The translations under genes were made by a program, and so were the position numbers. The notes beneath the pieces were generated by a model, which worked only from the letters and a program-made list of their open reading frames with translations, was not told where the DNA came from and ran no database searches. This document shows positions 33,853-43,364 of a DNA stretch of 64,000 nt, piece by piece (position 1 is the first letter of the stretch; the number at the start of each line of letters is the position of its first letter). Source of the stretch: Agilicoccus flavus (lineage in GTDB: Bacteria > Actinomycetota > Actinomycetes > Actinomycetales > Dermatophilaceae); assembly GCF_014857905.1 (NCBI RefSeq), contig NZ_JACYXE010000001.1, positions 731,714-795,713 on the forward strand. The letters are read 5' to 3'.

Positions 33853-36800
33853 TCAGAGGGCGACGGCCGCGTCGGCGTACAGGTCGGCCGGCATCGCGTG
33901 GTCGAGCCGCCACGTGATGGCGATGGGCCGCTCGCCGGTGTGGCTCACGTAATGGGCCGGCCCGAGGAAGGTGTAGGGCTCGGTGCCGAACTCGCCGGTC
34001 CGCTCCTGACGGACGAAGAGGAGGATCGTGCTCGAGCCGTCGAGGTAGCGGCGGCCGGTCGGCGAGTCGAGCGAGGTTGTCGACTGCGACTCCCAGTGGA
34101 ACAGCGTGGGGCTGAGCGGGTAGTCGCGGTAGAGCGTCGTCGGGGAGTAGTGCGCCTCGGACTTGCGCAGGGTGATGAGGAACGCGTCGACGGGCCGGCC
34201 GTCGATGCTCGTGTGGAGGACGCCCGACTGGAAGTGCGCCGGCTTCCGGGCGAGGGAGCCCCAGTCGAGGCCGGCGAGGATCTCCTCGCGGGTGTAGCGG
34301 GCGTGCACGTGCAGCGAGGTGGGCACCGCGGCCGGCAGGGCCGTCGTCACGTGCCGGGTCGCATCGAAGGCGAGGTCGACGACCTGCCGCAGCTCGTCCC
34401 GCGTCTCCGCCTCCCCCGCCAGGGCGTCGAAACCCGCCTCGTAGGAGTCGAATCCGCCCCCGTCCGGCCACAGCGCGAAGAACAGCATCCGCGCGAGCCG
34501 CTGCTCCAACGCGCCGAGGTCGCGGTAGCGGACGCCGAGGGTGAGCAGGTCGGCGTAGGCACGGGCACGATCGGGGTCGTCGACGTGCGCGAGGGCGCGC
34601 ACCCGGCGCGCGAGCTTCGCCTCGAGCGGCGAGGCCTCGTCCGCGAGCAGCCCGGCGTCGCGGCGCAGGGTCGTGAACGACTTGTCGGGCCGCAGCACCT
34701 GGGCGAGCTCGACGCCGGTGTCGTCGAGGAAGGTGCGCAGGTCGTCGGTCGGGTGCGCGCGCAGCTCCCCGACGAGGTGCTTCCACCGCAGCGCGAGGTG
34801 GTCGCGCACGTTGCGCAGCACCTCCTCCTGCACGACGCGGTCGAGGACGATCTGGCAGCCCGACGGCAGGAACGGGAACCCGTGCTCGATGTCGCGCTGC
34901 AGGTCCTTGCGGGACGCGCCGGTCAGGGCCCGGAAGCGCAGGTCGGCGCGGAACTCCGCCCGGTGGTGGCCCACGAAGTCGAGCGCGGTGAGCACGGCTT
35001 TGCCCTCGGCGAGCCGCAGCCCGCGGCCGAGCTGCTGGAGGAAGAGGGTCGGGCTCTCCGTGGGGCGCAGGAAGAGCACGGTGTCGACCTCGGGGATGTC
35101 GACGCCCTCGTTGAAGAGGTCGGCGGTGAAGATCGCGGCGATCCGGCCGGCGCGCAGGTCGGCGACGGCCCCGATGCGATCCGCCGTCGGCGTCTGCCCG
35201 GTCACCGCGACCGCCGGGATGCCCGCCCCGGCGACGACCCGCGCCATGTACTCGGCGTGCGCGACCCCGGCGCAGAACCCGAGCGCCCGCATCCGCCCCG
35301 GGTCGGTGATCTTGTCCTCGAGCTGGCGCAGGACGAGCCGGGCGCGGGCGTCGTTGCCGGTGTAAAGGCGCTCGAGGGCGGCGTCGGCGTAGCGGCCGGC
35401 GCGCCACTCGACGGCCGACAGGTCGGTCCCGTCGGCGATCCCGAAGTAGTGGAACGGGCTGAGCAGGTCGGCCCCGATCGCGTCCCAGACGCGCAGCTCG
35501 GCGGCGGTGCGGCCGTTGAAGAAGCCGCGGACGTCGGTCCCGTCGGTGCGTTCCGGGGTGGCGGTGAGCCCGAACAGCTCGCGCGGCTGCAGGTGCTCGA
35601 GCAGCCGCCGGTAGGTCGGCGCCTCCGCGCGGTGGAACTCGTCGACGACGACCACGTCGAAGGCGTCGGCCGGGATGTCGTCGACGCGGGTCGCGAGCGA
35701 CTGCACGCTCGCGAAGACGTGCCGCCACTGGCTCGGCACATGCCCGCCGACGAGGAGCTCCCCGAACGTGCCGTCGGCGAGCACCTCCCGGTACGTGCGC
35801 AGTGACTGGTCGAGGATCTCCTGCCGATGGGCGACGAAGAGCAGGCTCGGCCGCTCCCGACCCGCGCACAGCCGCCGGTAGTCGAGCGCGGCGATGACGG
35901 TCTTGCCCGTGCCGGTCGCGGCGACGACGAGGTTGCGGTGCCGGTCGTGCAGGGTGCGTTCGGCGTCGAGCGCCTCGAGGATCTGCTGCTGGTGCGGGTA
36001 GGGGCGCACGTCGAGCCCGGAGACGAGCAGGCTCGTCGGGGTGCCGCTGCCCTTCGCGGCGTGCAGGGCGCGTTCGAGGCGCTCGCGGTCGGCGTCGTCG
36101 TCCGGGTCGTACGGCGCGTATTCGTCGGAGTGCCAGTAGGTCTCGAAGGTGGCGGCGAACTTCTCGAGCAGCGTCGGCGTCGCCTGGGCGGAGAGCCGGA
36201 CGTTCCACTCCGCGCCGTCGAGGAGCGCGCTGACCGTGAGGTTGGAAGAGCCGACGTAGGCGGTGTCGAAGCCCGTGGCGCGGTGGAACCGCCAGCCCTT
36301 GGCGTGCAGGCGGGTGCGGCGGGGGTCGTACTGCACCCGGATGTCGGCGCCGAAGTCGCGGGCGAGCCGGTCGAGGGCCTTGATGTCCGTGCTGCCGAGG
36401 TAGGTCGTCGTGATGACCCGGAACGGTGCGCCGCGCTCGCGGAGCCGGCCGAGCTGCGCCTCCAACGTGCGCATGCCGTGCCACTTGACGAACGCGCAGA
36501 TGAGGTCGACGCGGTCGCACGTGTCGAGCTCGGCTTTGATCTCGCTGCCGAGGCTCGGATCGCCGTGGGCGTTCGTCAGCAGGGCGACGTGGGCGAGCGG
36601 AGTGCTCGGGCGGACGCCCGCCGGGTAGGCGGGCGGCAGGCCGGGGGCGGCCGGCCGGGTCAGGGCGAGGAGGCGCCGCACGCCCTCTTCCGGCGTGTCG
36701 TCCTCGGCGTCGAGGAGTGCGAGCACCTGCCGCACGAGCGCGAGCCGACCCGCCTCGTCGGCGTCCCCGGGCGTACGCAGACTGCGGAGCAGTGTCCGGC

Positions 36801-36963
36801 CGAGGTGGCTGGCCAGCACGTCGGCCTGGTCGGCGGGGTCGACGCGCTCGATGCTCGCGGACAGATCGGGGCGAAGCGCCAGCCGGCGCAGGAGCGCCGT
36901 CGTGACCACGGACTCGTGCAACCCCTCGGCGAGTGCGTCGTCGCTGGTCACGCCTCTCACCAT
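33853..36963 (-). CDS. PLD-nuclease/SF2-helicase/DUF3427 fusion protein
   Basis: 1036 residues in three modules. Residues 125-285 are a phospholipase D-like domain with one HxK motif (H220, K222 in RLHAKGWRF, then VGSSNLT). Residues 320-720 are a superfamily 2 helicase: Walker A AATGTGKT near 348, DEFH box 441-444, LFGLTATPERTDG, and motif VI LGRGLR. Residues 730-1036 match the DUF3427 region. This is the architecture of a single-protein DNA-processing enzyme resembling restriction endonuclease subunits, and a phage-defence role is plausible but unproven. Both flanking genes are metabolic, so it stands alone. Confidence 0.82.
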   Translation of the reverse strand: MVRGVTSDDALAEGLHESVVTTALLRRLALRPDLSASIERVDPADQADVLASHLGRTLLRSLRTPGDADEAGRLALVRQVLALLDAEDDTPEEGVRRLLALTRPAAPGLPPAYPAGVRPSTPLAHVALLTNAHGDPSLGSEIKAELDTCDRVDLICAFVKWHGMRTLEAQLGRLRERGAPFRVITTTYLGSTDIKALDRLARDFGADIRVQYDPRRTRLHAKGWRFHRATGFDTAYVGSSNLTVSALLDGAEWNVRLSAQATPTLLEKFAATFETYWHSDEYAPYDPDDDADRERLERALHAAKGSGTPTSLLVSGLDVRPYPHQQQILEALDAERTLHDRHRNLVVAATGTGKTVIAALDYRRLCAGRERPSLLFVAHRQEILDQSLRTYREVLADGTFGELLVGGHVPSQWRHVFASVQSLATRVDDIPADAFDVVVVDEFHRAEAPTYRRLLEHLQPRELFGLTATPERTDGTDVRGFFNGRTAAELRVWDAIGADLLSPFHYFGIADGTDLSAVEWRAGRYADAALERLYTGNDARARLVLRQLEDKITDPGRMRALGFCAGVAHAEYMARVVAGAGIPAVAVTGQTPTADRIGAVADLRAGRIAAIFTADLFNEGVDIPEVDTVLFLRPTESPTLFLQQLGRGLRLAEGKAVLTALDFVGHHRAEFRADLRFRALTGASRKDLQRDIEHGFPFLPSGCQIVLDRVVQEEVLRNVRDHLALRWKHLVGELRAHPTDDLRTFLDDTGVELAQVLRPDKSFTTLRRDAGLLADEASPLEAKLARRVRALAHVDDPDRARAYADLLTLGVRYRDLGALEQRLARMLFFALWPDGGGFDSYEAGFDALAGEAETRDELRQVVDLAFDATRHVTTALPAAVPTSLHVHARYTREEILAGLDWGSLARKPAHFQSGVLHTSIDGRPVDAFLITLRKSEAHYSPTTLYRDYPLSPTLFHWESQSTTSLDSPTGRRYLDGSSTILLFVRQERTGEFGTEPYTFLGPAHYVSHTGERPIAITWRLDHAMPADLYADAAVAL

Positions 36964-37075
36964 GCGGCCCGGCGCCGGCGAGCGTCAACCGCGGGGCGTG
37001 TGGGAGCGCACTCCGGATCCAACGGGCGTGGAGCGTCGACCGACCGATCGGACGAAATGGTGATCAAGAAAGTCC

Positions 37076-37235
37076 CTGCGCGTCGTCGTCCTCGGGGCCA
37101 CCTACGCGATGGGTCGGCCGGTGGCGGATTGCCTCGCCGATCAGGGCCACGACGTCGTGGGCGCCTCCCGCTCCGTCGGCGGAGATGCGGGCGAACGGCG
37201 GAGTCGTCGTCGACGCGATCGATGTTCAGACCTGG
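37076..37235 (+). pseudogene. N-terminal fragment of an NAD(P)-binding SDR/epimerase-like gene
   Basis: The frame LRVVVLGATYAMGRPVADCL, then ADQGHDVVGASRS shows a Rossmann opening with the dinucleotide motif GATxxMG. No start codon lies in this frame, and after about 45 residues homology moves to another frame (GGVVVDAIDVQTW) and fades. It is a short relic in the 530-bp gap between the helicase start and the tannase stop; the rest of that gap holds a hairpin and one copy of a repeat element. Confidence 0.5.
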
Positions 37236-37321
37236 TTGCGGCGGGCTGTCACGCCCTGGCTCAGGAGTCCACACCCCTTCCCGCAGACCGTACATCAGCG
37301 TCCCGGGCCACCCTTGGGGCG

Positions 37322-37338
37322 TGCACCCGGAGGGTGCA
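37322..37338. terminator. Perfect hairpin TGCACCC/GGGTGCA
   Basis: 7-bp stem with a GGA loop, 8 bp before the repeat element and downstream of the tannase-like gene on the minus strand. No U-tract. It could be a terminator or part of the repeat. Confidence 0.35.
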
Positions 37339-37345
37339 TAGGTCG

Positions 37346-37459
37346 AAGAACCATTCGGGCCGGGTCGATGCGCTCCCAGAGACCCGGCTTTCGAGAAACC
37401 GCAGGTCAGAGCGTTGCAGGCGAAGGGCCGATCGGATCGACCCGGCCGAAATGGTTCTT
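37346..37459. repeat. ~112-bp inverted-end repeat element, copy 1
   Basis: The left end AAGAACCATTCGGGCCGGGT (continuing CGAT) and the right end (complement of AAGAACCATTTCGGCCGGGT, continuing CGAT) form ~24-bp inverted ends with small mismatches around a ~65-bp middle. The middle contains CGCAGGTCAGAGCGTTG, which resembles CGCTGGTCAGCGCGTTG in the complement of copy 2 at 44336. Same length, ends and middle word show the two are one family. No transposase is encoded. Confidence 0.78.
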
Positions 37460-37492
37460 GGACCGCCGACAGGTCGGCGGAGACCTCGGATC

Positions 37493-39220
37493 TCAGCGCA
37501 CGCACCGGAAGCTGCGCGCGGAATCGACGTCGCCGCGCACGTACCGCGGCCAGGTCGGGTACTCGCACAGCGGTCGGGTGCGGCCGGTGGGCACGCCGAC
37601 GCGGTCGGTGACGACCTGCGCGCCCGGGGTGCGTCCCCGCTCGACCCACCGGGTCAGCGCCGGGAGTGAGTCCCATTCGGCGTTGAAGACCGTGCTCACG
37701 GCGTGGCCGTAGCCGGGGATCTCGTAATACCGCACCGCCCGGCGCGTGAGACGCGGCCCGAGGTCGGCCTCGAGCCGGCCCATGAGCTGCCGCGTCGCGC
37801 GGTTGCTCACGAGGGCGTCGTGGACGCCGTGGGCCATGAGGACCTTGCCGCCGCGCCGCGCGAACGTGCGCAGGCCGCGCGGGTCGACCTCCTGGAGGCG
37901 GCTCAACTCGACGATCCGCGAGCGCCACCGCCCGGGGTGGGCCGGGTCGAGCGACAGCGCATCGAACCCGGGGTCGCGGGTGACGGCGAAGCGCACCCAC
38001 TCGTCCCAGAACGTCGAGCCGTACGGCGGGCTGCCCGCCGGCAACACCGGCGGCATCGGTGAGGCCGGCTGCACGAGACCGAGACTCAGCGAGACGACCG
38101 TCGTCTGCAGCGGGTGGGCGAAGACCCGGCCGAAGTCGGTGCCCCACGTCGTGAACCCCGGGTAGCCGCGCTCGCCGTTCGCGAGACGGTAGGGCAGCCG
38201 CGACGGTGCGTCGAGGGTGCGGAACGAGCGGATCTGCTCGTCCGAGAGGCAGTTCGGTCCGGCGTCCTTGCCGCCGGCACACCGCAGCGGGGTCCGGCCG
38301 ACCCGAGCCCGCGCCGGGTCGAAGACCTGGTCGCAGCGCTTCTGGTTCGAGATGACCCCGTCGCGCACACCGTCCAGGCCGTCACACGTCTGCACGGCCG
38401 CGGCGAAGAGCGCCGTCCGCTTCGCCGGGCTCGGGTACGCCCCGGGCTTGGCGAGCTGCCGCGTCATCCGGCCGAACTCGAGGTTGAGCGCCACCGCGTT
38501 CCACGCCGGGTAGAGCACGAGCGCGCCGTCGAAGTCGCGCGGCCACCGGCTCGCGGCCAGCAGCGCCTCGCGGCCGCCGGTCGACCCACCGGCGACATAC
38601 CGGTACCGGGGCGCGCGGTCGTACCGCTGCGCGACGAGGCGCATGGCGACGTCGTGGGTCTTCTTCAGCGCGTCGCCGGAGAAGTTGCGCAGCGCCTCGT
38701 CGTTGAGGGCGAACCGCCCGTCGCGGCTCGTCGCGGGCCCGGCCTGGTGCCCGGAGTCGCTGCCGTACGTGACGTACCCCTGCGCGAGCGGCGTCGGCCC
38801 GGCAGACGGACCGGCCGGTACTTGGCCCAGCCCGGTGACGACCGTGCCGTTCGCGCCGCCACCCCCGAGGAGCAGCGACCGACGGTTCCATCGAGCCGGC
38901 AGGTTGACCTGGAAACGGATCGGCGACGACGACCGATCGACCGGGTGGATCTCGCCCGTCACCTGGCAGTAGTTGCCGGTGGCGGGCGTCGTCAGCTCCG
39001 CCACCGACGTGATCGTGGCCCCGCGGGTGCGCAGGCCGATACGCGCGGCCGGAACCGTCACGCCCCGCAGGGTCTCGCAGCGGGAGACGGGCGTGGACGC
39101 CGCATCGGATCCGGTCGGCGCCGCGGCCCGCTCCGCGCCGGTCGCGGTGGCGGTCGCCGTCGTCCCGGCGAGGGCGGCGCAGACCGCGGCGGACAGGACT
39201 CGCAGAATCGGTCGGGGCAT
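37493..39220 (-). CDS. Secreted tannase/feruloyl-esterase-family protein
   Basis: 575 residues from ATG 39220 behind GGAGG. Signal peptide at residues 1-27. The alpha/beta hydrolase core has GGGGANGTVVTG, the nucleophile elbow VAGGSTGGREALLAA, an Asp in AHGVHDALVS and a His in YEIPGYGHAVST, as in tannases and feruloyl esterases. Several paired cysteines (CETLRG, CDGLDG, RCAGG, PNCLSD) fit the disulfides of the family. It would release phenolic acids from plant polymers outside the cell. Divergent from the DUF2243 gene with about 237 bp between. Confidence 0.86.
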   Translation of the reverse strand: MPRPILRVLSAAVCAALAGTTATATATGAERAAAPTGSDAASTPVSRCETLRGVTVPAARIGLRTRGATITSVAELTTPATGNYCQVTGEIHPVDRSSSPIRFQVNLPARWNRRSLLLGGGGANGTVVTGLGQVPAGPSAGPTPLAQGYVTYGSDSGHQAGPATSRDGRFALNDEALRNFSGDALKKTHDVAMRLVAQRYDRAPRYRYVAGGSTGGREALLAASRWPRDFDGALVLYPAWNAVALNLEFGRMTRQLAKPGAYPSPAKRTALFAAAVQTCDGLDGVRDGVISNQKRCDQVFDPARARVGRTPLRCAGGKDAGPNCLSDEQIRSFRTLDAPSRLPYRLANGERGYPGFTTWGTDFGRVFAHPLQTTVVSLSLGLVQPASPMPPVLPAGSPPYGSTFWDEWVRFAVTRDPGFDALSLDPAHPGRWRSRIVELSRLQEVDPRGLRTFARRGGKVLMAHGVHDALVSNRATRQLMGRLEADLGPRLTRRAVRYYEIPGYGHAVSTVFNAEWDSLPALTRWVERGRTPGAQVVTDRVGVPTGRTRPLCEYPTWPRYVRGDVDSARSFRCVR

Positions 39221-39457
39221 CGTCGCCTCCAGCGCTCCGGTGATGGATGGAGTCACTGTAGGGCCCGTCGGACTCGACCGCCCCGGGGAACGGACGCCTT
39301 CTGTCCACGCCCGCCGTTGCCGTGCAAGTCCACCTCCCCTCACCGACCACATCCTCTGCGACGGAAAGGGGTTCGGCCCCTCCGCCGTCGCAGGTCCCGA
39401 CGAGCACTGGGACCGAAGTCTGCCCCGCGCCCCCACCTCCGCGCCTACGGTTGAGCC

Positions 39458-39931
39458 ATGGCCTCCCCGCCCGGATCCCGACACGGACTCCGGCGCCGGC
39501 TGCTCACGTCGGGGGTCCTCTTCGGGATCGGCGTGGCCGCCTTCGTCGACGAGAGCGTCTTCCACCAGCTCCTGCACTGGCACCACTTCTACGACCTGTC
39601 CACGCCGACGGTCGGCCTGGTCTCCGACGGGTTCTTCCACGCCTTCGGCTGGTTCGCCACGGTCGGCGGTCTCTTCCTGCTCGCCGACGTGCGGCGCCGC
39701 GGCGGTCGCTCGATCGCGCCCTGGTGGGGAGCCGTCCTCATGGGGGCGGGCGGGTTCCAGCTCTTCGACGGCACGATCAACCACAAGGCCTTCCGGATCC
39801 ACCAGATCCGCTACGTGCCGGACCTGTTCGTCTACGACGCCGTCTGGCTCGTCGTCGCTCTTCTCCTCCTCGGCGGAGGCGCGTGGTGGTGGCGCCGCCG
39901 CGACGAGCGCGGAGCCCATGCACCCGCATGA
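39458..39931 (+). CDS. DUF2243-family membrane protein
   Basis: 157 residues, four membrane helices. Family features are FGIGVAAFVDESVFHQLLHW (with HHFYDLS) and SDGFFHAFGWFATVGGLFLL, plus FQLFDGTINHKAFRIHQIRY. The conserved His and Asp residues in the membrane suggest metal or heme handling. It overlaps the CtaG-like gene by 14 bp, and this pair is common in actinobacteria, so a role near cytochrome oxidase assembly or copper delivery is plausible. The exact function is unknown. Confidence 0.85.
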   Translation: MASPPGSRHGLRRRLLTSGVLFGIGVAAFVDESVFHQLLHWHHFYDLSTPTVGLVSDGFFHAFGWFATVGGLFLLADVRRRGGRSIAPWWGAVLMGAGGFQLFDGTINHKAFRIHQIRYVPDLFVYDAVWLVVALLLLGGGAWWWRRRDERGAHAPA

Positions 39932-40703
39932 CGCCGGCGCTCCCGTCGACCTGACCGGACCCGTCCTCGGCGGCGCCCTCCTGGTGCTGCTCGCCGGTTA
40001 CCTGGCCGCGATCGCGGTGTCCCGGCGTCGGGGGCGCCCGTGGCCCGCCTGGCGAACAGCGTGCGCCGAGGCGGGTGTCGGCGTCGCCGCGGTGGCCGTC
40101 GCTCCGGTCGCCGCGGTGGGCGGCTTCGTCGCGCACATGTGGGCCCACCTGCTGTTGGGCATGCTCGCGCCGATCCTGCTCGTGCTCGCGGCGCCCGTGA
40201 CCCTCGCCCTGCGGGCGCTGCCGGCCGCCCGCGCCCGCCGGTTGTCCCGGTTCCTCGCGAGCCGCCCGATCCGCGTCCTCACCCATCCCGCGGTCGCCGG
40301 GACCCTCGACGCCGGCGGCCTGTGGCTGCTCTACGGGACCGGGCTCTACGCCGCGATGCACCACGACCCAGGGCTCCACCTGCTCGTCCACGCGCACGTG
40401 CTCGCCGCCGGGTGGCTCTTCACGGCGTCGGTGCTGCGGGTGGACCCGGACCCCCACCCGGTCGGGCACCGCACGCGCGCGCTCGTCCTGCTCGCCTTCC
40501 TCACGCTGCACGCGATCCTCGCCAAGCACCTCTACGCCCATCCCCCGACCGGCGTCCCGGAGGCGCAGGCGCAGGCCGGGGCGCAGCTCATGTACTACGG
40601 CGGCGACTACATCGACGTCGCGCTCCTCGTGCTGTTCTGCCTCGACTGGTACCGGCGCACCGCGCCCACCCGGGCTTCCGCGCCGGCCGCTCACCCGGCG
40701 TAG
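39918..40703 (+). CDS. CtaG-like cytochrome c oxidase assembly protein
   Basis: 261 residues from ATG 39918 (GGAG just upstream). Seven membrane segments with the conserved His-rich helices of the Caa3_CtaG family: VGGFVAHMWAHLLLGMLAPI, TGLYAAMHHDPGLHLLVHAH and LHAILAKHLYAHPP, then LMYYGGDYIDVALLVLFCLD. The family helps to load copper into cytochrome oxidase subunits in the membrane. Translationally coupled to the DUF2243 protein. Confidence 0.85.
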   Translation: MHPHDAGAPVDLTGPVLGGALLVLLAGYLAAIAVSRRRGRPWPAWRTACAEAGVGVAAVAVAPVAAVGGFVAHMWAHLLLGMLAPILLVLAAPVTLALRALPAARARRLSRFLASRPIRVLTHPAVAGTLDAGGLWLLYGTGLYAAMHHDPGLHLLVHAHVLAAGWLFTASVLRVDPDPHPVGHRTRALVLLAFLTLHAILAKHLYAHPPTGVPEAQAQAGAQLMYYGGDYIDVALLVLFCLDWYRRTAPTRASAPAAHPA

Positions 40704-40721
40704 CGCGTCGCCCGGCAGCCC

Positions 40722-41474
40722 TCACGCCCGCACGTCGCGGCGGTCCAGGGTTCGGGTGGCGCTCGCGAGGACGACGGCGGTGAGCAGGGCCGTCGCAAGG
40801 AGGACGGTCCCGATCGGGCCGGCACCGAGGACGCCGGCGTCGCCGAAGACGCCGCTACCGACCTGCGTGGCGCGGGCGGCGAGGGCGTGCGGCAGCACGA
40901 AGATCGCGCCGTCGACCCCCGCGACGAGCAGGACCAGACCCGCGCCGGCGCCGACGAGCGCGAGCGCGACCGGCGCCGCGAACGAGCGCAGGACCATGGA
41001 CAGCGCCGACTGCAGCGCCGCGAGCGGCAGCCCGGCGAGCGCGACGAGACCGCTCACCGTGAGGTACGACGTGGGCGGCCACCCGGGCAGGGCGAAGGCG
41101 AGCTTCCCGACGAGCACGACGGCCACGACCAGGACGACCTGCATCGCCGCGGCGAGCAGGGCGACGACGAGGGTCTTCGCGACCACGATCCGCCCCGACG
41201 ACGTCGGACCTGCCATGAGGGCGTTCCAGTTGCCACCCCGGTGCTCCGACCGCCAGGTCAGGGACGCGAGGACGGCGACGCCCAGGGCGAGGGGGGCCAG
41301 CCCGTGGAAGACGACGGTCCGCTGCCACAGGGTGTCCCAACCCCCCGATAGCGGTCGCCCCAAGAGGATGCTGGTGAGGGTGCCGGCGGCCACGACGACC
41401 AGCGGCAGGACGATGACGACGCCCCAGCTCTGCGAGCGCTTGAGCTTGTGGATCTCGGCCATGAGGGTGTCCAT
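40722..41474 (-). CDS. ABC-2-type permease, second subunit
   Basis: 250 residues from ATG 41474 after AGGAGG. N-terminal amphipathic stretch (LMAEIHKLKRSQSWGVV), then six membrane helices, with WRSEHRGGNWNALMAGPTSS as the cytoplasmic coupling loop typical of lantibiotic-immunity and bacitracin-type ABC-2 permeases. Third gene of a three-gene ATPase-permease-permease operon, starting 2 bp before the upstream stop ends. It probably forms a heterodimer with the preceding permease. Substrate unknown; antimicrobial-peptide resistance is a family-based guess. Confidence 0.82.
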   Translation of the reverse strand: MDTLMAEIHKLKRSQSWGVVIVLPLVVVAAGTLTSILLGRPLSGGWDTLWQRTVVFHGLAPLALGVAVLASLTWRSEHRGGNWNALMAGPTSSGRIVVAKTLVVALLAAAMQVVLVVAVVLVGKLAFALPGWPPTSYLTVSGLVALAGLPLAALQSALSMVLRSFAAPVALALVGAGAGLVLLVAGVDGAIFVLPHALAARATQVGSGVFGDAGVLGAGPIGTVLLATALLTAVVLASATRTLDRRDVRA

Positions 41475-41476
41475 GA

Positions 41477-42208
41477 TCAGGCCTCCTGTCGATCGAGTCG
41501 GTGGGTGACGAACCAGAACGCCGCGGCCGTGACGACGCCGAGCGCGGCGACGCTCGCGTACGCGGGGGTCAGCGTGACGACCTGTCCGCCGCGGTAGTCG
41601 GCCGCGGCGGCGAGCGCGTAGTAACCCCACGGCGTCAGGTGCCCGAGCCACGCCGGGAACCCGATCGCGATGGCGCCGAACACGGTGCCGACGATCCCGA
41701 CCCCGAGGCCGACGAGCTGGTTCTCGACCCGAGCCGCGAGGAGGACGTGCAGCGCGAGCAGCGCCAGGTCGATGACGAGCACCGAGGCCGTGTATCCGGC
41801 CCAGAGCCCGACGGGCGCCGGCGCGCCGGCGCCCAGCAGTCCGACCCCGGCGATGGCGAGGCTCGCGGCGAGCGTGGCAGCGGCGAGGACGGCGCCGGTC
41901 GCGACCAGCTTCGCCCGGCACAGACCGCCGCGGCCCGTCCCCGCCGTGGCGGCGGGCAACCAGCCGCCGTCCTGGTGCTCGACGTCGACGCTGCGGCTGG
42001 CGAGCACCGCGATGAGCAGCGGTGACGCCAGGGGCACGGCCAGGGAGGCCGACGCGAGGAGCGTCGCCCACGACAGGTCGTCGACGCCGCCGGCGGCGAC
42101 GCCGACCGACGTCAGCCCGACGACACCGAGTACGAGCAACCCCGCGAGCGCACCGACGTGCAGATGACGCAGCTTGGCGAATTCGTTGCGGACGGCGCGC
42201 GCGGTCAC
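41477..42208 (-). CDS. ABC-2-type permease, first subunit
   Basis: 243 residues. GTG 42208 overlaps the ATPase stop by 4 bp (GTGA), so the start is secure. It opens AVRNEFAKLRHLHVGALAGL and continues with six membrane helices and the coupling loop SVDVEHQDGGWLPAATAGTG, matching its sister permease. Both permeases are of the size seen in LanEFG-like exporters. Functional partner of the ATPase at 42205 and the permease at 40722. Confidence 0.82.
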   Translation of the reverse strand: MTARAVRNEFAKLRHLHVGALAGLLVLGVVGLTSVGVAAGGVDDLSWATLLASASLAVPLASPLLIAVLASRSVDVEHQDGGWLPAATAGTGRGGLCRAKLVATGAVLAAATLAASLAIAGVGLLGAGAPAPVGLWAGYTASVLVIDLALLALHVLLAARVENQLVGLGVGIVGTVFGAIAIGFPAWLGHLTPWGYYALAAAADYRGGQVVTLTPAYASVAALGVVTAAAFWFVTHRLDRQEA

Positions 42209-43107
42209 AGCCGACCTCCGCTCGTGAGGTCCATGAAGACGTCTTCGAGGGACTGCTCGTCCCGGCGGACGCCGTAGACGGGGGCTCCCGCGCCGACGAG
42301 TTCGGCGACGGCGGCGGCGGTGCCCTCGGCGTCGACGCCGGGCAACCGCAGCACCCCGTCCTCGAGGTCGACCGGCATGCGGTGACGCAACGCCTCGAGG
42401 CCGGTCTGCGGATCCGGCGTCTCGATGAGCACGTCGGGGGTCGAGGCGGCGAGGAGTTCGTCCCGGGTGCCCTGGAAGATCAGACGACCCGACGAGAGAA
42501 TGCCGAGCACGGTCGCGGTCTTGTCGATCTCGCCGAGCAGGTGGCTCGAGACCATGACGGTCACCCCGTCCTCGGCGAGGTGGTGCAGGAGCGCGCGGAT
42601 CTCCTCGATGCCGGCGGGGTCCAGCCCGTTGGTCGGCTCGTCGAGGATGAGCAGCCTCGGCTCCCGCGCGAGCGCCATCGCGATGCCGAGGCGCTGCTTC
42701 ATGCCGAGCGAGTAGTCGCGGACGCGCTTGCCGAGCTGGTCCTGCAGGCGAACCGTGCGGACCGCCCGGTCGACCTGGTCGGCCCTCAGCCCGAGCGACC
42801 GACGCACGATCCGCATGTTCTCGGCGCCCGTGAGGTGGCCGTACCCGGGCGGCGACTCGATGAGCGAGCCGATGTGCGCGAGCAGCCCACGCCGGGTCGA
42901 GGGGGTCATCGGCCGGCCGAGAACGTGCACCTCGCCGCTCGTGGGCCGTACGAGCGACAGGAGCATCTTCATCGTCGTGGACTTGCCCGAGCCGTTGGGT
43001 CCGAGGAACCCGTAGACGCATCCTTCGGGGACGCGTAGCTCCAGGCCGTCCACGACGGCGCGCGAGCCGTACCGCTTGTGGAGGTCGTGAGTCGTGACGA
43101 TGTCCAT
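42205..43107 (-). CDS. ABC transporter ATPase (LanF/BcrA-like)
   Basis: 300 residues from ATG 43107. Walker A GPNGSGKSTT near residue 39, Q-loop IGSLIESPPGYGHLTG, signature YSLGMKQRLGIA, Walker B RLLILDEPTNGLD and H-loop VMVSSHLL. The Glu-containing Q-loop (LIESP) is characteristic of the BcrA/LanF exporter group involved in self-protection from lantibiotics and bacitracin. The C-terminal 80 residues form the usual appended domain. Leads the three-gene exporter operon. Confidence 0.88.
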   Translation of the reverse strand: MDIVTTHDLHKRYGSRAVVDGLELRVPEGCVYGFLGPNGSGKSTTMKMLLSLVRPTSGEVHVLGRPMTPSTRRGLLAHIGSLIESPPGYGHLTGAENMRIVRRSLGLRADQVDRAVRTVRLQDQLGKRVRDYSLGMKQRLGIAMALAREPRLLILDEPTNGLDPAGIEEIRALLHHLAEDGVTVMVSSHLLGEIDKTATVLGILSSGRLIFQGTRDELLAASTPDVLIETPDPQTGLEALRHRMPVDLEDGVLRLPGVDAEGTAAAVAELVGAGAPVYGVRRDEQSLEDVFMDLTSGGRL

Positions 43108-43364
43108 GCCTCGACCCTCGCGCGGCGGGCCAGGGGGTGTCGTCGTCCTCTGGTCGGAATCCGGTGTGGTCCTGCGGGACTCATGAGCCTTGTGGGACGA
43201 CGGCCGAGGAACTCCCCCGCCCGTCGGAGCCGGTCGCAGTCCGAGCGGCGACGGGCTCCCGATCGGGACGGCTCTGTCCACAGGCACGGTTCGACCGGGC
43301 TCGGATGCCCCGCGCCTGTGTGCAACCGCCGGGACCCATCCGCCGGTTGTCGCATGTTGGTGCC

